Part shown: piece after piece, positions 9,760 through 19,286 of the stretch
How positions within the stretch are numbered: position 1 is the stretch's first letter
Layout: every line of letters begins with the position of its first letter
From: Nitrospira sp.
Lineage (GTDB): Bacteria; Nitrospirota; Nitrospiria; Nitrospirales; Nitrospiraceae
Length of the DNA stretch: 64,000 nucleotides
Assembly (NCBI GenBank): GCA_030123625.1
Contig: CP126121.1
Location: forward strand, 453,001-517,000
Direction: 5' to 3'
Notes under the pieces: model-generated
The model's database searches: none
What the model was told of the DNA's origin: nothing
What the model saw: only the letters and a program-made list of their open reading frames with translations
Translations under genes and position numbers: made by a program

Positions 9760-10773
9760 TCAGCTCTCCACCGGCACGATCAACGCCATCGAGACCGCCT
9801 GACGGACCATTTGACTGGCATACCCCCACTCGTTGTCATACCAACTCATCACCTTGACCAGATTGCCGTCGACGACCTGCGTCATATCGACATCGACGAT
9901 AGACGCACGCGAATCTTGGATAATGTCGGAGGATACGATCGGCTCCTCCGTCACGCCCAGTACTCCGGCATACCGGTCGCTGCGCGCCTCTTCCAAAAAG
10001 ATGCCGTTTACTTCCGGGATGCTCGTCTCCCGTTCCGTCAGCATCACGATATCGGAAAGCGAACAAATCGGGACCGGCACTCTGACGGCCGTACCTTGAA
10101 ATCGCCCCTTGAGATGCGGCAAGGCACGTGCCGTCGCCACGGCCGCTCCTGTTGCCGTCGGCACGAGATTGGCGGCTGCCGCGCGCCCGCGCCGCTTGCT
10201 CTTGTGTTCTCCGTCCACCAACGTTTGGTTGGCGGTGTAGGCATGCGTGGTCGTCATCATCGACTTCCGCAGACCCAAGCGACGGTCGATGATTTCCACG
10301 ATCGGCGCCACGCAATTCGTCGTGCAACTGGCGCAGGACAAGATCGGCCCGGCCTTTTCATCATACGGATTCACGCCATAGATGATGGTCGGGATATCCT
10401 CGTCCTTGGCCGCCGCCGAAAGGATCACTCGTTTCGCCCCGGCTTCCAGATGTTTCGACAGCGCAGCCCTGGTCTTGAACTGTCCCGAACACTCGAATAC
10501 GACATCGACTCCCAGCTCTTTCCACGGTAGATCGTGCGGGTCGCGTTCTGCAAAAACGGGATACCTTCTGTCCGCCATCGTGATCGCATCCGGCTCGGCT
10601 TTCACCTGAATATGATAACGGCCATACACCGTGTCGTGATTCAGCAAATAGGCCAGGTTGTCGGGATCAGCCGGATCGTTGATCGCCACCAGCCCCAGTT
10701 CCGGTGTGTTCGCCAGGATCTTAAACGTAGCCCGGCCGATTCGACCAAGACCGTTGATGGCCACTCTCATCAT
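9760..10773 (-). CDS. gap: Type I glyceraldehyde-3-phosphate dehydrogenase
   Basis: 337 residues, normal length. The N-terminal Rossmann motif is RVAINGLGRIGRATFK. The catalytic segment SCASCTTNCVAP places the nucleophile at Cys150; the usual Asn in S-N-A-S-C is Cys here. The C-terminal VKVMSWYDNEWGYASQM is typical. It catalyses the reversible oxidative phosphorylation of glyceraldehyde 3-phosphate with NAD(P), in glycolysis or gluconeogenesis. A GGAGG sits 8 nt before the ATG. It lies 19 bp downstream of the transaldolase gene on the same strand, so the two are probably one transcript linking lower glycolysis and the pentose phosphate route. Cofactor preference was not resolved. Confidence 0.95.
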   Translation of the reverse strand: MMRVAINGLGRIGRATFKILANTPELGLVAINDPADPDNLAYLLNHDTVYGRYHIQVKAEPDAITMADRRYPVFAERDPHDLPWKELGVDVVFECSGQFKTRAALSKHLEAGAKRVILSAAAKDEDIPTIIYGVNPYDEKAGPILSCASCTTNCVAPIVEIIDRRLGLRKSMMTTTHAYTANQTLVDGEHKSKRRGRAAAANLVPTATGAAVATARALPHLKGRFQGTAVRVPVPICSLSDIVMLTERETSIPEVNGIFLEEARSDRYAGVLGVTEEPIVSSDIIQDSRASIVDVDMTQVVDGNLVKVMSWYDNEWGYASQMVRQAVSMALIVPVES

Positions 10774-10792
10774 CGATATGTCCTCCTTGACA

Positions 10793-11950
10793 TCATGCCG
10801 TGTGTCCGAGACGAACGTGACTACGTTTTTTGTCGAGGGCTGCTATGGCGGCATCATAGGCATCGACGAATTTTTGCACCCCTTCATGTTCGAGCTGCCA
10901 TGTGACGCAATTGAAGTTAATGCCTGTCTTTTCCAACTGGAACATGACGAGTTCCGCTTGCTCCAGTTCCGCCTCAACGGCATCGGAGACTACCCGACCA
11001 TGGTCGGCAAAGGCACGCAGGGTCTTCTCGGGCATGGTATTGACGGTGTCCCGTCCCACTAAAGACTCGACATACATGACATCCCGGTAGGCCGGATTCT
11101 TCGTTCCGGTGCTGGCCCATAAAGGCCGCTGTACGCGAGCGCCTTTCGCTGCCAATCGAGCCCATCGATCACTGCTGAACGCTTGTCGAAACGTCCGATA
11201 AGCCAATTTGGCGTTGGCGATCGCCGCTTGGCCCTGCAATTGGGCCGCAGACGATTGTCGACCGCCGTTCCCGATCGGAATGCGCCGCTGCAACAACTGA
11301 TCGACCAGAACGTCGATTCGACTCACGAAAAAGCTCGCCACCGACGCAACCGTCTCCAGCGGTTGACGGGACGTGACGCGCCGTTCGAGAGCTGAAATGT
11401 AGGCTTCGATGACGGCCTGATAGCTGGGAATCGAAAACAACAGGGTGATATTGACCGCGATACCCTCGAAGAGCAGTTGTTCGATGGCTGGAATCCCGGC
11501 ATCCGTCGCCGGAACTTTGATGTAGAGATTGGGCCGATTCACGCGTTTCACATATTGACGCGCTTCATACAGCGTGGCTTCGGTATCGTACGCCGCATGC
11601 GGCGACACCTCGAGACTGACATAGCCGTCCAGGCGCTCTGTCTGAACATAGACCTCATGCAGGACGTCACAGGCCTGCTGCACATCGTGGATCAGCAATG
11701 CTTCGTAAATTTCCTTCGTGGATCGACCTTCCTGCGTGAGGGATTCAATGTGCCGGTCATAATCACGGCTCGTCAGCGCCTCACGAAATGTCGTGGGATT
11801 GGCCGTAATTCCGCGAAGTCCATGGTCGCGAACCCAGCCTTTTAACTCGCCGCCGGCGATCATATGTCGGGTGAGATTATCCAACCAGTAGCTCTGTCCG
11901 TACGTAAGAAGCTGCTCCAATGGATTATCGACCTTTTGAGAGGTCGCCAT
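10793..11950 (-). CDS. tal: Transaldolase (long, ~385-residue type)
   Basis: 385 residues, the length of the longer transaldolases of actinobacteria, cyanobacteria and Nitrospira rather than the ~220-residue short form. The Schiff-base lysine is Lys145 in NLYIKVPATDAGIPA. Other family segments are GVRANPTTF-like near residue 50 and SVASFFVSRID near residue 205. It moves a dihydroxyacetone unit between sugar phosphates in the non-oxidative pentose phosphate pathway. AGGAGGT lies 7 nt before the ATG. It is the first gene of the probable tal-gap transcript. Confidence 0.92.
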   Translation of the reverse strand: MATSQKVDNPLEQLLTYGQSYWLDNLTRHMIAGGELKGWVRDHGLRGITANPTTFREALTSRDYDRHIESLTQEGRSTKEIYEALLIHDVQQACDVLHEVYVQTERLDGYVSLEVSPHAAYDTEATLYEARQYVKRVNRPNLYIKVPATDAGIPAIEQLLFEGIAVNITLLFSIPSYQAVIEAYISALERRVTSRQPLETVASVASFFVSRIDVLVDQLLQRRIPIGNGGRQSSAAQLQGQAAIANAKLAYRTFRQAFSSDRWARLAAKGARVQRPLWASTGTKNPAYRDVMYVESLVGRDTVNTMPEKTLRAFADHGRVVSDAVEAELEQAELVMFQLEKTGINFNCVTWQLEHEGVQKFVDAYDAAIAALDKKRSHVRLGHTA

Positions 11951-11979
11951 AGTCGTACCTCCTCAGAGAACCCACCGCC

Positions 11980-12483
11980 TCATTGCTGTTCACTGACGTG
12001 ACTGGTTCTCTTGCTCCGGTCCTCGATGTTCGGCGATCCCTGTCGGCCGCCGATGTTGATGGTGCCGGCGATATTGTCTTCGCCGCTGGGAGGAGCGGAA
12101 TCCGCGCGCACCACATACTTGATTTCCGATGGATTCTTGAAGCACACGCTCGCCGTCTCGTTGACGTGCAACTTGGCCGTATACTGATTCTTCTTCGCGC
12201 TCATCAACCCACCGAAGCCGCGCTGACAGGACAACTGTCCTTCCATCGGCAAAAGAAAGATCACGCGTGCGTCGCCCTGCTGCCGGTTGATCCAACGAAT
12301 CTCATCCCCTGGATGAGCAGTGACGATCGCCGGCGATACATGATCCTCCCGAATGATGATGTCCTTTACTTCACCGGTCCTCGTGACCGTCGGTGTCCCA
12401 TATCTTTCCCCGAACCCCATATGCTGACAGGCTCCCAATGCAAATAGGGCGGCTCCCATCATGATGCTATATTGGACCTTCAT
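11980..12483 (-). CDS. Cupredoxin-like exported lipoprotein
   Basis: The longer open frame begins at 12663, but the supported start is the ATG at 12483, 9 nt after AAGGAG. That gives 167 residues beginning with a short signal peptide and the lipobox LGAC (Cys near residue 19). The mature part has cupredoxin-type features: IVTAHPGDEIRWINRQQGD resembles the strand where copper proteins carry N-terminal ligand segments, and VNETASVCFKNPSEIKYVV resembles the C-terminal ligand loop. A complete His-Cys-His-Met copper set is not evident, so metal binding is uncertain. The role is unknown; it ends 29 bp before the tal start on the same strand and may be co-expressed with it. Confidence 0.7.
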   Translation of the reverse strand: MKVQYSIMMGAALFALGACQHMGFGERYGTPTVTRTGEVKDIIIREDHVSPAIVTAHPGDEIRWINRQQGDARVIFLLPMEGQLSCQRGFGGLMSAKKNQYTAKLHVNETASVCFKNPSEIKYVVRADSAPPSGEDNIAGTINIGGRQGSPNIEDRSKRTSHVSEQQ

Positions 12484-12761
12484 TATCATTCTCTCCTTAG
12501 TTCTTATTTGCTGGTGACCACGCAACTCCGTGTCACTGAAGGATGACTTGTGCAAAAGACGCACCGGGATGGGAGCATGCCTTTCGGACTCGACACGACG
12601 ATAGCAATTCCGGCGACAAAATGGGATGCGGCGCTCGTGGCTCTTCCGATGACTCGAGGTCATGACAGGGATCTTCTGTCCCTCAGAGAACGACTTATCC
12701 GTTTAGATCTACGCCGGCGTTGGCAATCTTTTCAACACCGTCCCAGGCATGACCGGTGTCT

Positions 12762-13316
12762 TTACCAATAGAAGGGATACCCGTAATATTCTCTGTATCC
12801 CCATGCGTAAGGAAAACCGTAGCCGTAGTAGGGCGCATAGCCGCTTCTCGTGCGATCCCAATCCCAGACCGTGATGTGCTTGACGGCCAGCTCAGGAACT
12901 TGCTCCTTGACATCGTCGATCTGGATCATGGTCTTGCCCAGCACTTCCCCCACGACAGTCACGCGTGTCTTCTCATCATCGAACACGGCGGGATCAGATA
13001 CGTGATCGCCGCGGTCGATGACGACGAATCGGCCTTTCGACTCGGCATCCTGCCCGGTAGGCATCAAGTCTTCGGACAGCGGAATCTGCAACACCTCAAG
13101 CCTTGTTCCTTCTTGCGTCCGTTTTGCCGACAGGACCTTGCCGCCCGCCAGCATCAGCTTTCCCCGATAATTCTCAGGATGGTCCTTGATGTCGGAGTAT
13201 CGGAGATCTTTATCGACACGTCCCTCCAACCGTTCGGGAATCACGTCCGTGCGCTGACAGGCGGTTGCAACAAGACACAACAAAGCAAGGCTCAATGAAA
13301 GACGTGTACGCTTCAT
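12762..13316 (-). CDS. slp: Slp-family outer-membrane lipoprotein, copy 1
   Basis: 184 residues from the ATG at 13316. It has a lysine/arginine signal start, a hydrophobic stretch and a lipobox-like VATAC, then the Slp core (YSDIKDHPENYRGKLMLAGG, KGRFVVIDRG, VTVVGEVLGK, HITVWDW). E. coli Slp is an outer-membrane lipoprotein of about the same size induced by starvation. The tail is rich in Tyr and Gly (repeated YGY-type steps). It lies 70 bp downstream of a close paralogue on the same strand and is about equally long; the central regions are nearly identical in DNA. Confidence 0.85.
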   Translation of the reverse strand: MKRTRLSLSLALLCLVATACQRTDVIPERLEGRVDKDLRYSDIKDHPENYRGKLMLAGGKVLSAKRTQEGTRLEVLQIPLSEDLMPTGQDAESKGRFVVIDRGDHVSDPAVFDDEKTRVTVVGEVLGKTMIQIDDVKEQVPELAVKHITVWDWDRTRSGYAPYYGYGFPYAWGYREYYGYPFYW

Positions 13317-13386
13317 GACTACCTCACTTTCCTTTGGACACTTCGACCATCTGACATGTAACAAACCGACTCTGCAATACCGAGTT

Positions 13387-13947
13387 TTACCAATAATAGG
13401 GATATCCGTAGTGCCCCGAATATCCCTTCCACCCAGAGGGGGCCGCGTAGCCGGCATACGGGCCATAGCCGCTATTCACATGATCCCAATCCCAGACCGT
13501 GATGTGCTTGAGGGCCAGCTCAGGAACTTGCTCCTTGACATCGTCGATCTGGATAGTGGTCTTGCCTAGCACCTTCCCCACGACAGTCACACGTTTATTC
13601 TCGTCATTAAACACCGCTGGATCCGATACCTGATCGCTGTTGCGATCGAGCACGACGAACCGGCCTTTGGATTCGGCATCTTTCCCGGTGGGGATCAGAT
13701 CTCCGGACAGCGGAATCTGCAGCACCTCAATCAGTGTTCCGTCTTGCGTCCGCTTTGCCGACAAGACCTTGCCGCCCGCCAGCATCAGCTTTCCTCGATA
13801 ATTCTCAGGATGGTCCTTGATGTCGGAGTATCGGAGATCTTTATCGACACGTCCCTCCAACCGTTCGGGAATCACGTCCGTGCGCTGACAGGCTGCTGCA
13901 ACAAAGCACAGCAGAATGAGGCTTGCCGAACGACGTGCGTGTTTCAT
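13387..13947 (-). CDS. slp: Slp-family outer-membrane lipoprotein, copy 2
   Basis: 186 residues, ATG at 13947 directly after AGGAGGAGGT. Signal peptide with lipobox-like VAAAC; mature protein matches copy 1 through the whole Slp core, differing mainly in the leader and in the Tyr/Gly-rich tail (SGYGPYAGYAAPSGWKGY). It is the upstream copy, so the two are probably transcribed together. Recent tandem duplication is inferred from the long identical DNA stretches; the signal peptides are the most divergent parts. Confidence 0.85.
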   Translation of the reverse strand: MKHARRSASLILLCFVAAACQRTDVIPERLEGRVDKDLRYSDIKDHPENYRGKLMLAGGKVLSAKRTQDGTLIEVLQIPLSGDLIPTGKDAESKGRFVVLDRNSDQVSDPAVFNDENKRVTVVGKVLGKTTIQIDDVKEQVPELALKHITVWDWDHVNSGYGPYAGYAAPSGWKGYSGHYGYPYYW

Positions 13948-14073
13948 GACCTCCTCCTCTCCTCTCACCCAATTCAGACCTCTGACATCTAAACCTGGCT
14001 GTGTGCAATATCGATTCCTCGAATGAATACCGGCGGCGGTCAGCATTTCGGTCACAAGACGGGACACAAGCTG

Positions 14074-14502
14074 CTATTCTTCCTCGACCTCGAGCTTGCT
14101 GACGACATCCTTCACGCCCGCGCCGTACACATCAGCCACCAGGCTCCGAACGGCATCCCGATCCTTCACTGTCCCTCTTAATGTAGCCGTTCCGTCTTTG
14201 ACGGTGAACTCGATCTCCTCACTCCTGAGGAAGGGACGTTTCGAAAGCTGGCATTCCACCGCTTGCCCGAGCTCCGAATCGGATTTCCACTGCCAGTCGT
14301 TCGTACCGCCCATCGGACCATAGGAAACGTTCCGGCACGGATCGTCGAGGTTATAAGACCGATTATCGTCCCAGGGATAGCCATAAATATCGAAGTCCCC
14401 ACTTGTGCCGGCTCTGCCGAGATCTTTGGCTCCCACTTCGACATTCCACTGAAACGCCGCGCCGACTAAGAGAATCCCTAGCAACCATGCTCGTCTGTCC
14501 AT
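14074..14502 (-). CDS. Exported BON-domain protein
   Basis: 142 residues from the ATG at 14502 (a longer frame starts at 14568, without a ribosome site). Residues 1-25 form a signal peptide. A Tyr/Asp/Asn-rich stretch follows, then a BON domain at ~75-140 with ELGQAVECQLSKRPFL and the hallmark VKDGTATLRGTVKDRDAVRS. BON domains are found in periplasmic proteins such as OsmY and are thought to bind phospholipid or envelope surfaces. It reads in the same direction as the Slp pair, 126 bp upstream, and fits an envelope-stress theme. Confidence 0.8.
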   Translation of the reverse strand: MDRRAWLLGILLVGAAFQWNVEVGAKDLGRAGTSGDFDIYGYPWDDNRSYNLDDPCRNVSYGPMGGTNDWQWKSDSELGQAVECQLSKRPFLRSEEIEFTVKDGTATLRGTVKDRDAVRSLVADVYGAGVKDVVSKLEVEEE

Positions 14503-14854
14503 GTCATACCCCCGTGGGAATAGATAGAATGATTCTTCTTTTTTATTGTTTCGCAACGACCGTACCAAACCATCGCGCGTGGGAAGGGCAGCGGGCGAGC
14601 AAGCCTATGAGAATTTTCATATATAGTAGAAGCCCGCTGATACCTATTTTCCGCTTCGGGACTCTGGAGGCGAGAACTTACACTTACTGTCTCGACGGAG
14701 ACGAAATGTCCCATGGATCATTGCTCTCTATCAGAGCATCCAAGGAATATTTTCCGGTAGAAAAGATCGCTTAATGATCGGAGCAGGCTCGAGGAACAAT
14801 CCATGAGGAGCGACTTCGCGAAGCCGCTACCCCACGACATAATCGGTTGCGTTG
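14503..14854. other. 352-bp intergenic region, no gene seen
   Basis: It holds the upstream region of the BON gene (minus strand) and the 3' flank of the PRC-barrel gene. An AT-rich patch, TTTTCATATATAGTAG at about 14613, is the only promoter-like feature. No hairpin terminator or coding signal was recognised. Confidence 0.4.
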
Positions 14855-15601
14855 CTACGCCACATCCATTCCATAGTGTTTGAACAGTCGAACCTCATAA
14901 TCCGGTGTGATGAGCATCGATGGATCATAGGCCGGCGCCGATCGGATGGCGTGCCTGGTCAGTGCCATGGCAACCGATCGACTGTACCAGTCGAATGGTC
15001 CGATTCGTCCGGTCTGCACCAGGACCTTCTTGCCGGGCAGCCAGTTCCTCGTATCGACCTCAACATACCGGATGATCCAATCCTTATCGTCGATGACGAG
15101 ATCCCCCATGTGACCGATTTCGCCGTCTTGGGCACGAATCCCACAGCCGGTCACGGCGGCGCTGCTGCGCAGATGGGACGGTTCGGGGATTTCCCCCACA
15201 AGAAATTCATCCAATCTCGTTGTCGAAGCATCAGGGAAAGGAATCGGGCTTCCCCACATCGTGGTGTCCGGCTGCCAATATGGCGCCCACTGAAAACGCT
15301 CATAATAGGTTTGCTCGTACCGGCATGGAATTGACGTGGTACTCTTGATCGAAGGAGCGTGCTCAATCTGCTCCTTGGGCAGATTGACTCGTATGGAAGC
15401 ATCGGCATCGTCGATCGTTCCGATTACAACCGGCGCAATCAACACATGGCGACCCATGAGCCATCTTCCGGTCCTCACCACCAGATACCGAACCGCCCAG
15501 TTTTGATCGTCGAAATAGAGCCCTCGTATCGTCCCCACCTGCCCATCGATACTACGAAGGGTCAATTTGGCGATGTCCTGTACACGTCTCAATTGCTTCA
15601 T
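14855..15601 (-). CDS. PRC-barrel domain protein, copy 1
   Basis: 248 residues from the ATG at 15601 (GGAG 5 nt upstream); an ATG at 15628 is possible, but the paralogue at 19287-20033 has exactly 248 residues from the matching Met. Two PRC-barrel units are visible: residues ~8-65 (SIDGQVGTIRGLYFDDQNW, then RYLVVRTGRWL) and ~155-225 (AQDGEIGHMGDLVIDDKDW, then RYVEVDTRNWLPGKKVLV). PRC barrels mediate protein or RNA contacts in RimM and photosynthetic H subunits; in stand-alone bacterial forms the role is unclear. No signal peptide, so cytoplasmic. Confidence 0.85.
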   Translation of the reverse strand: MKQLRRVQDIAKLTLRSIDGQVGTIRGLYFDDQNWAVRYLVVRTGRWLMGRHVLIAPVVIGTIDDADASIRVNLPKEQIEHAPSIKSTTSIPCRYEQTYYERFQWAPYWQPDTTMWGSPIPFPDASTTRLDEFLVGEIPEPSHLRSSAAVTGCGIRAQDGEIGHMGDLVIDDKDWIIRYVEVDTRNWLPGKKVLVQTGRIGPFDWYSRSVAMALTRHAIRSAPAYDPSMLITPDYEVRLFKHYGMDVA

Positions 15602-15833
15602 GCCTGCTCCGGACTTGGGCCGTGCCATAGTGACGACTCACCTCGGCTACATTCCACTAGGGAACTCCCTGGTTTTGCCACATGACTGGAGGAAATGATC
15701 GGCCCAATTCTAAAGTGATTTCGCGAAAGGCTTGTAGAACAGCGATGGCTGTGCCATCGGCAATCTCGATTTTTGAGAGGTCTACTTTTTTATTACGGTC
15801 GGTAGGAGCGAGCCGACAAGTAGGTCGTGTCGT

Positions 15834-16364
15834 TCATGAATTAAGGGCAGCGGCATTCCACCCAGATGTGTATCGGGCAATGGCGGCGACGGTGAGGCCG
15901 AACAAGAAAATCCAAAAGAGGAATCCAAGGCCGGTCGCGCTCGGGGATCTGTCCTGCCCCTGCTGAGTCGAAACATCCGTCTGGGCATCCGCTTGTGTTG
16001 AAGCATGAGAAGAGGTTTTCCCGACCCACAATGGTACAAGAATAACGGCTATGGCCAAGGACGAGAGCCAGTAATGTTCCACTATGTCGAATCGAAACGG
16101 GATCAGCCAGATGCCTCCGGCCCATATGAAGAGCGCCGGCAGTCCGACCCCTTCTTCTATATTATTATTCGCTGCCGTCACCATGATTGAGATCACGGCT
16201 AACGCCATGAGACTCGCGACGACGATTTGTAAACATGTGCTTCGTTCAGGAGTGTGTAATGCTTGAGCCAGCATTTTGAGGGGAACGGCGATTGTGTCTA
16301 TGCCTCCCCATGCGATGGCGATCACAATCAAGCCCAACATCCACAAGACAAGAATCTCTGCCAT
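15834..16364 (-). CDS. Small integral membrane protein, family unknown (copy 1)
   Basis: 176 residues with four probable membrane helices (~5-28, ~45-65, ~75-115 as a pair, ~145-168). The start ATG has GAGAGG upstream. It is not recognised as a named family. The segment from ALFIWAGGIWLIPFRF through ATGLGFLFWIFLFGLT aligns with the protein at 16922-17335 (shared GGIWL-x-P, a YW pair, GLGxLFWxxLxGL and RY near the end), so the two are paralogues. A Ser/Thr/Gln/Asp-rich hydrophilic loop at ~120-140 separates the third and fourth helices. Confidence 0.65.
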   Translation of the reverse strand: MAEILVLWMLGLIVIAIAWGGIDTIAVPLKMLAQALHTPERSTCLQIVVASLMALAVISIMVTAANNNIEEGVGLPALFIWAGGIWLIPFRFDIVEHYWLSSLAIAVILVPLWVGKTSSHASTQADAQTDVSTQQGQDRSPSATGLGFLFWIFLFGLTVAAIARYTSGWNAAALNS

Positions 16365-16921
16365 GGAAGGCCTCTCGATGTATCCGGTGCTCGCAGCGGA
16401 TCAGCGCTGAATCTCTACAACAGCCTTTCGTTCCATTCGACGCAACTATGAATATTTTTGATAGACTGCAAAATGCGCGCCGTGTCGTCATGGCATGGTT
16501 GTCGATCTTTCTCCTATGTCTTTACGGAGATTCACCACTTTAAGGCACGACCTCGACATACAGACGGACGACCTTGCTGTATCTCTCGTACGACCTTACT
16601 GTATCTCTTTTTCCCGGGACGGGATATGAAGTTGCAGTCGTTCAGTTGTCCGAAAATACAACAGGATCGCAGCGACACGCCGAAGACTTGCCGATTATTG
16701 AGGCTGTGTCTAAATAGGATGAGCCGCGTGCCGACATTCGGACCGAGTCGAGTGTTATGTAATGACTCCTCGTCAGGAGAGGGAATTTTTTCCTAGTCTT
16801 GAATCTGTTGTTCTCACCAATTCTGTTCCTTTTCGCCCGGAGGTGTCGCTTAATCGACACATAACAGATACAGCGCGTCCTCTCACTCATATCACTTCAC
16901 TCGCTACCAGCAGCATGGGTT
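16365..16921. other. 557-bp intergenic region with a short tandem repeat
   Basis: No convincing gene. The region carries the upstream sequence of membrane-protein copy 1, three ACGACCT-led tandem units at 16547-16611, and a run of weakly open frames without ribosome sites. Confidence 0.5.
16547..16611. repeat. 21-22-bp tandem repeat, three units
   Basis: Units begin at 16547, 16568 and 16590, each starting ACGACCT. The last two share ACGACCTT-x-CTGTATCTCT with one internal difference; the first is more diverged (ACGACCTCGACATACAGACG). The unit length is two helical turns. It is upstream of the minus-strand gene at 15834-16364. Confidence 0.75.
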
Positions 16922-17335
16922 TTAGGAAGCCTGCAGAACCGACCCATCTGATATGGCATACCGAAAGAGAGCGACCATGGCCAGGCCTACCAGAATCAAC
17001 CAGAATAGTACTCCCAATCCGACCGGAGCCACCGACAGATCATCCTGCTTACTCAGTACAGACGACTGTGCACTCTTGCGCCTCTTTCTCCTGGGCGGAC
17101 GGGGCACGGCAGCCCTGAACAAGGCGATAAAGATGGCGACGAATAGGAACGGTACCCAATACACGCCGACCAACGGCGGACCGACCGGCGTCAACCATAT
17201 TCCTCCGGCCAACATAGCGAAGAAGAACAGCGCGAATACCGGCCATGCTCCCCAACCCCCTTCCTCACCGGCGTATACGATCAACGCCCACATGACGGCA
17301 AACGCCAAAAACAACGCGACAAGAATCTCCACCAT
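16922..17335 (-). CDS. Small integral membrane protein, family unknown (copy 2)
   Basis: 137 residues from the ATG at 17335, 8 nt after GGAGG; a TTG two codons upstream is less likely. Three to four membrane helices (~5-22, ~30-48, ~55-75, ~108-130), with a basic loop RPPRRKRRKS at ~80-90 that should face the cytoplasm. Shares GGIWLTP, VYW and GLGVLFWLILVGL with the protein at 15834-16364, but lacks the extra N-terminal region. The function is unknown; it reads in the same direction as its neighbours. Confidence 0.65.
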   Translation of the reverse strand: MVEILVALFLAFAVMWALIVYAGEEGGWGAWPVFALFFFAMLAGGIWLTPVGPPLVGVYWVPFLFVAIFIALFRAAVPRPPRRKRRKSAQSSVLSKQDDLSVAPVGLGVLFWLILVGLAMVALFRYAISDGSVLQAS

Positions 17336-17697
17336 ATACAAATCCTCCGCCTCTCGTCACACACACGGTTCAACCTGTCCCGCTATTTTTCTTTTCATAT
17401 TCTGAAATTTCGCAAAATCCACGCCATCGCCTATCCATGCAGACAAGTGCTTTAAAATTAGGATGTTCGCGAAACCCTTCCATGGAAAGAAATTGAAGGA
17501 CTATCCGAACCGGGAGAGAGAAGAATGTCTCTCAAATGTCTCTCAATGGACAACTCGTCCCCAAAGCCTTTCGGCTTATGCATGCGAATTGCCTATGACC
17601 GAAATGATTCTCGGCGCATCGAAGAATCCGCACAATGCTGGAGAGATGGTTCAGTCGTTCAGGGGCACATGGACATGGCGACGGGCTTACTCGTGAC
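17336..17697. other. 362-bp intergenic region, no gene supported
   Basis: It includes an imperfect direct repeat AATGTCTCTCA at about 17524-17546. Plus-strand frames here run antisense into the 3' end of the barrel gene and have no ribosome-binding site. No terminator hairpin was recognised. Confidence 0.4.
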
Positions 17698-18999
17698 CTA
17701 CCGAAACTCTTTGGACCAAAAGACAAAAAACCCGTGCCTCCCGGCGATTGGTGGGCCACCGCCGTGGTCGCTATAGATGCCGAAGTTATAGCTGTAGTTG
17801 ATTTCGATCTGCGAACGCCAGGGACCGCCGCTCACCACACCCCCGCTGACTGCGGGCATGGGATCCATTTGGTTACGGATGCTGCCGTCCGGTTGAAAGC
17901 GCGCTTGCTCCACCAACCCATAGGAACCGCGAATATACGGATAGAGAAAAAAGACGGCCTCGTACCGATAGGTCGCATGCACGATGGCATAACGAGTGGG
18001 AACCAGCTCATTGAACGCGACGCTCGGTAAAATCGGCAATGCAAGTGCTTCCCACTCATAGCCGGTCGGTCGACCCGGCAAGCGAAACGCTGAGAATCGG
18101 TCGAGATCCTGTCCAATCCCGCCATAGAATGAAACGATGAGCCGATGCCGTTCATTCTTGATCCAAGGAATGCCGGTGGCGGCAAGCGCATAGAAACTGC
18201 CCATGAGATAGTCTCGTTCTCGATCCGCATTCGGCTTATCGAAGGCGACACCTCCCCATTGCCTCCAATTGGTGCGGTAACCGTATAAGAAATCGCCGCC
18301 GATAGCGTACCCCCGATGCGGAAGTTCCATGAGGTTACGTTCCAAGGCATCGTTTCGCAGACGCAGATGCACCCGTCCTTCATACGTATCGCTGGGCACA
18401 ATGAAGTTCGGCGAGGCATCCCCGCTGCCTCTGAACCAACGATAGCCGGGTTCATACGTCAGGGACATCTCGAGTGCGTTGTCCTGATGACCGGGTGACC
18501 ACAGCTTCCGATAGGCGATTCCAAAGCCCGCGAACACGTAATTCCACACCACCTCGACACCGCGAATGATTTGTCCCTCGACATATTCCGCCCGACCGAG
18601 AGGAATGATCATGTTGTTGAGCGTGAATCGTAATTCCCATCCGGGCAAGGAGCGAATGCCGACATTATACGCCAGGTCATTGACGGCGACGGCGAATGTA
18701 CCTCGGAATCGTTCCGTGTAATCGCCTGAATGGCGCCACACATAGAAGGCGCCGAACGGCAATACTTGATAGAAGCTCGGCCCGTCGTGAAGATACTGCA
18801 CGCCGAAACTTGCGGCGGTCACGGTCTTGCGGTCACGGGGGGCCACGTCGACCTTTTCGCCGAGCACTTCCGTGTGGAATTCTTGTCCCGCCAATGGAGT
18901 CGGCTGGTCTTGGGCTCCGACCGGATCGATCAATAGGATTGAAATAAAACAACAGAGTGCAAGAGGTACGTACGAGTGACCGACGAACATTTCAAACAT
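17698..18999 (-). CDS. Probable outer-membrane beta-barrel protein, family unknown
   Basis: 433 residues. Residues ~10-30 form a signal peptide ending near VGAQD. The rest is dominated by alternating aromatic/polar strands with short Gly/Asp/Asn turns (for example RFTLNNMIIPLGRAEYVEG, RLIVSFYGGIGQDLDRF, YRYEAVFFLYPYIRGSYGL) and ends in aromatic-rich HGFFVFWSKEF, a pattern expected of outer-membrane barrels. No specific porin family was recognised. A Met three codons in (at ~18990) is an alternative start; neither has a clear ribosome site. Its placement among lipoproteins and BON protein agrees with an envelope role. Confidence 0.6.
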   Translation of the reverse strand: MFEMFVGHSYVPLALCCFISILLIDPVGAQDQPTPLAGQEFHTEVLGEKVDVAPRDRKTVTAASFGVQYLHDGPSFYQVLPFGAFYVWRHSGDYTERFRGTFAVAVNDLAYNVGIRSLPGWELRFTLNNMIIPLGRAEYVEGQIIRGVEVVWNYVFAGFGIAYRKLWSPGHQDNALEMSLTYEPGYRWFRGSGDASPNFIVPSDTYEGRVHLRLRNDALERNLMELPHRGYAIGGDFLYGYRTNWRQWGGVAFDKPNADRERDYLMGSFYALAATGIPWIKNERHRLIVSFYGGIGQDLDRFSAFRLPGRPTGYEWEALALPILPSVAFNELVPTRYAIVHATYRYEAVFFLYPYIRGSYGLVEQARFQPDGSIRNQMDPMPAVSGGVVSGGPWRSQIEINYSYNFGIYSDHGGGPPIAGRHGFFVFWSKEFR

Positions 19000-19286
19000 G
19001 TCTGAAAAACGAGGCGTTGACCTGTCGTGACATACTCAGGATAGCCTCGTCTGTCCCCCATACGGCTTGCGTATTATAAGAGATGAGGGAAATGAATGCA
19101 GCGGTTTTACGACACGTTCAGAAGGCGAAGAGGGAAGACCGTCTCTGCAGACGATCACGGCCTGTTTCCATCAGACCCGGCACCGGTGAATCATGACTGC
19201 TCTCATTGTGGAGCCATGGAGCACATCCTGAAAAGATGAGAAGGGTCATGGTTATTGGTCCACTGAGCGCCTACGGACCCGCTGAG

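Noticed and set aside
12550-12771. Plus-strand 73-codon frame between the lipoprotein genes
   Set aside because: No ribosome site; it runs antisense into the end of Slp copy 1.
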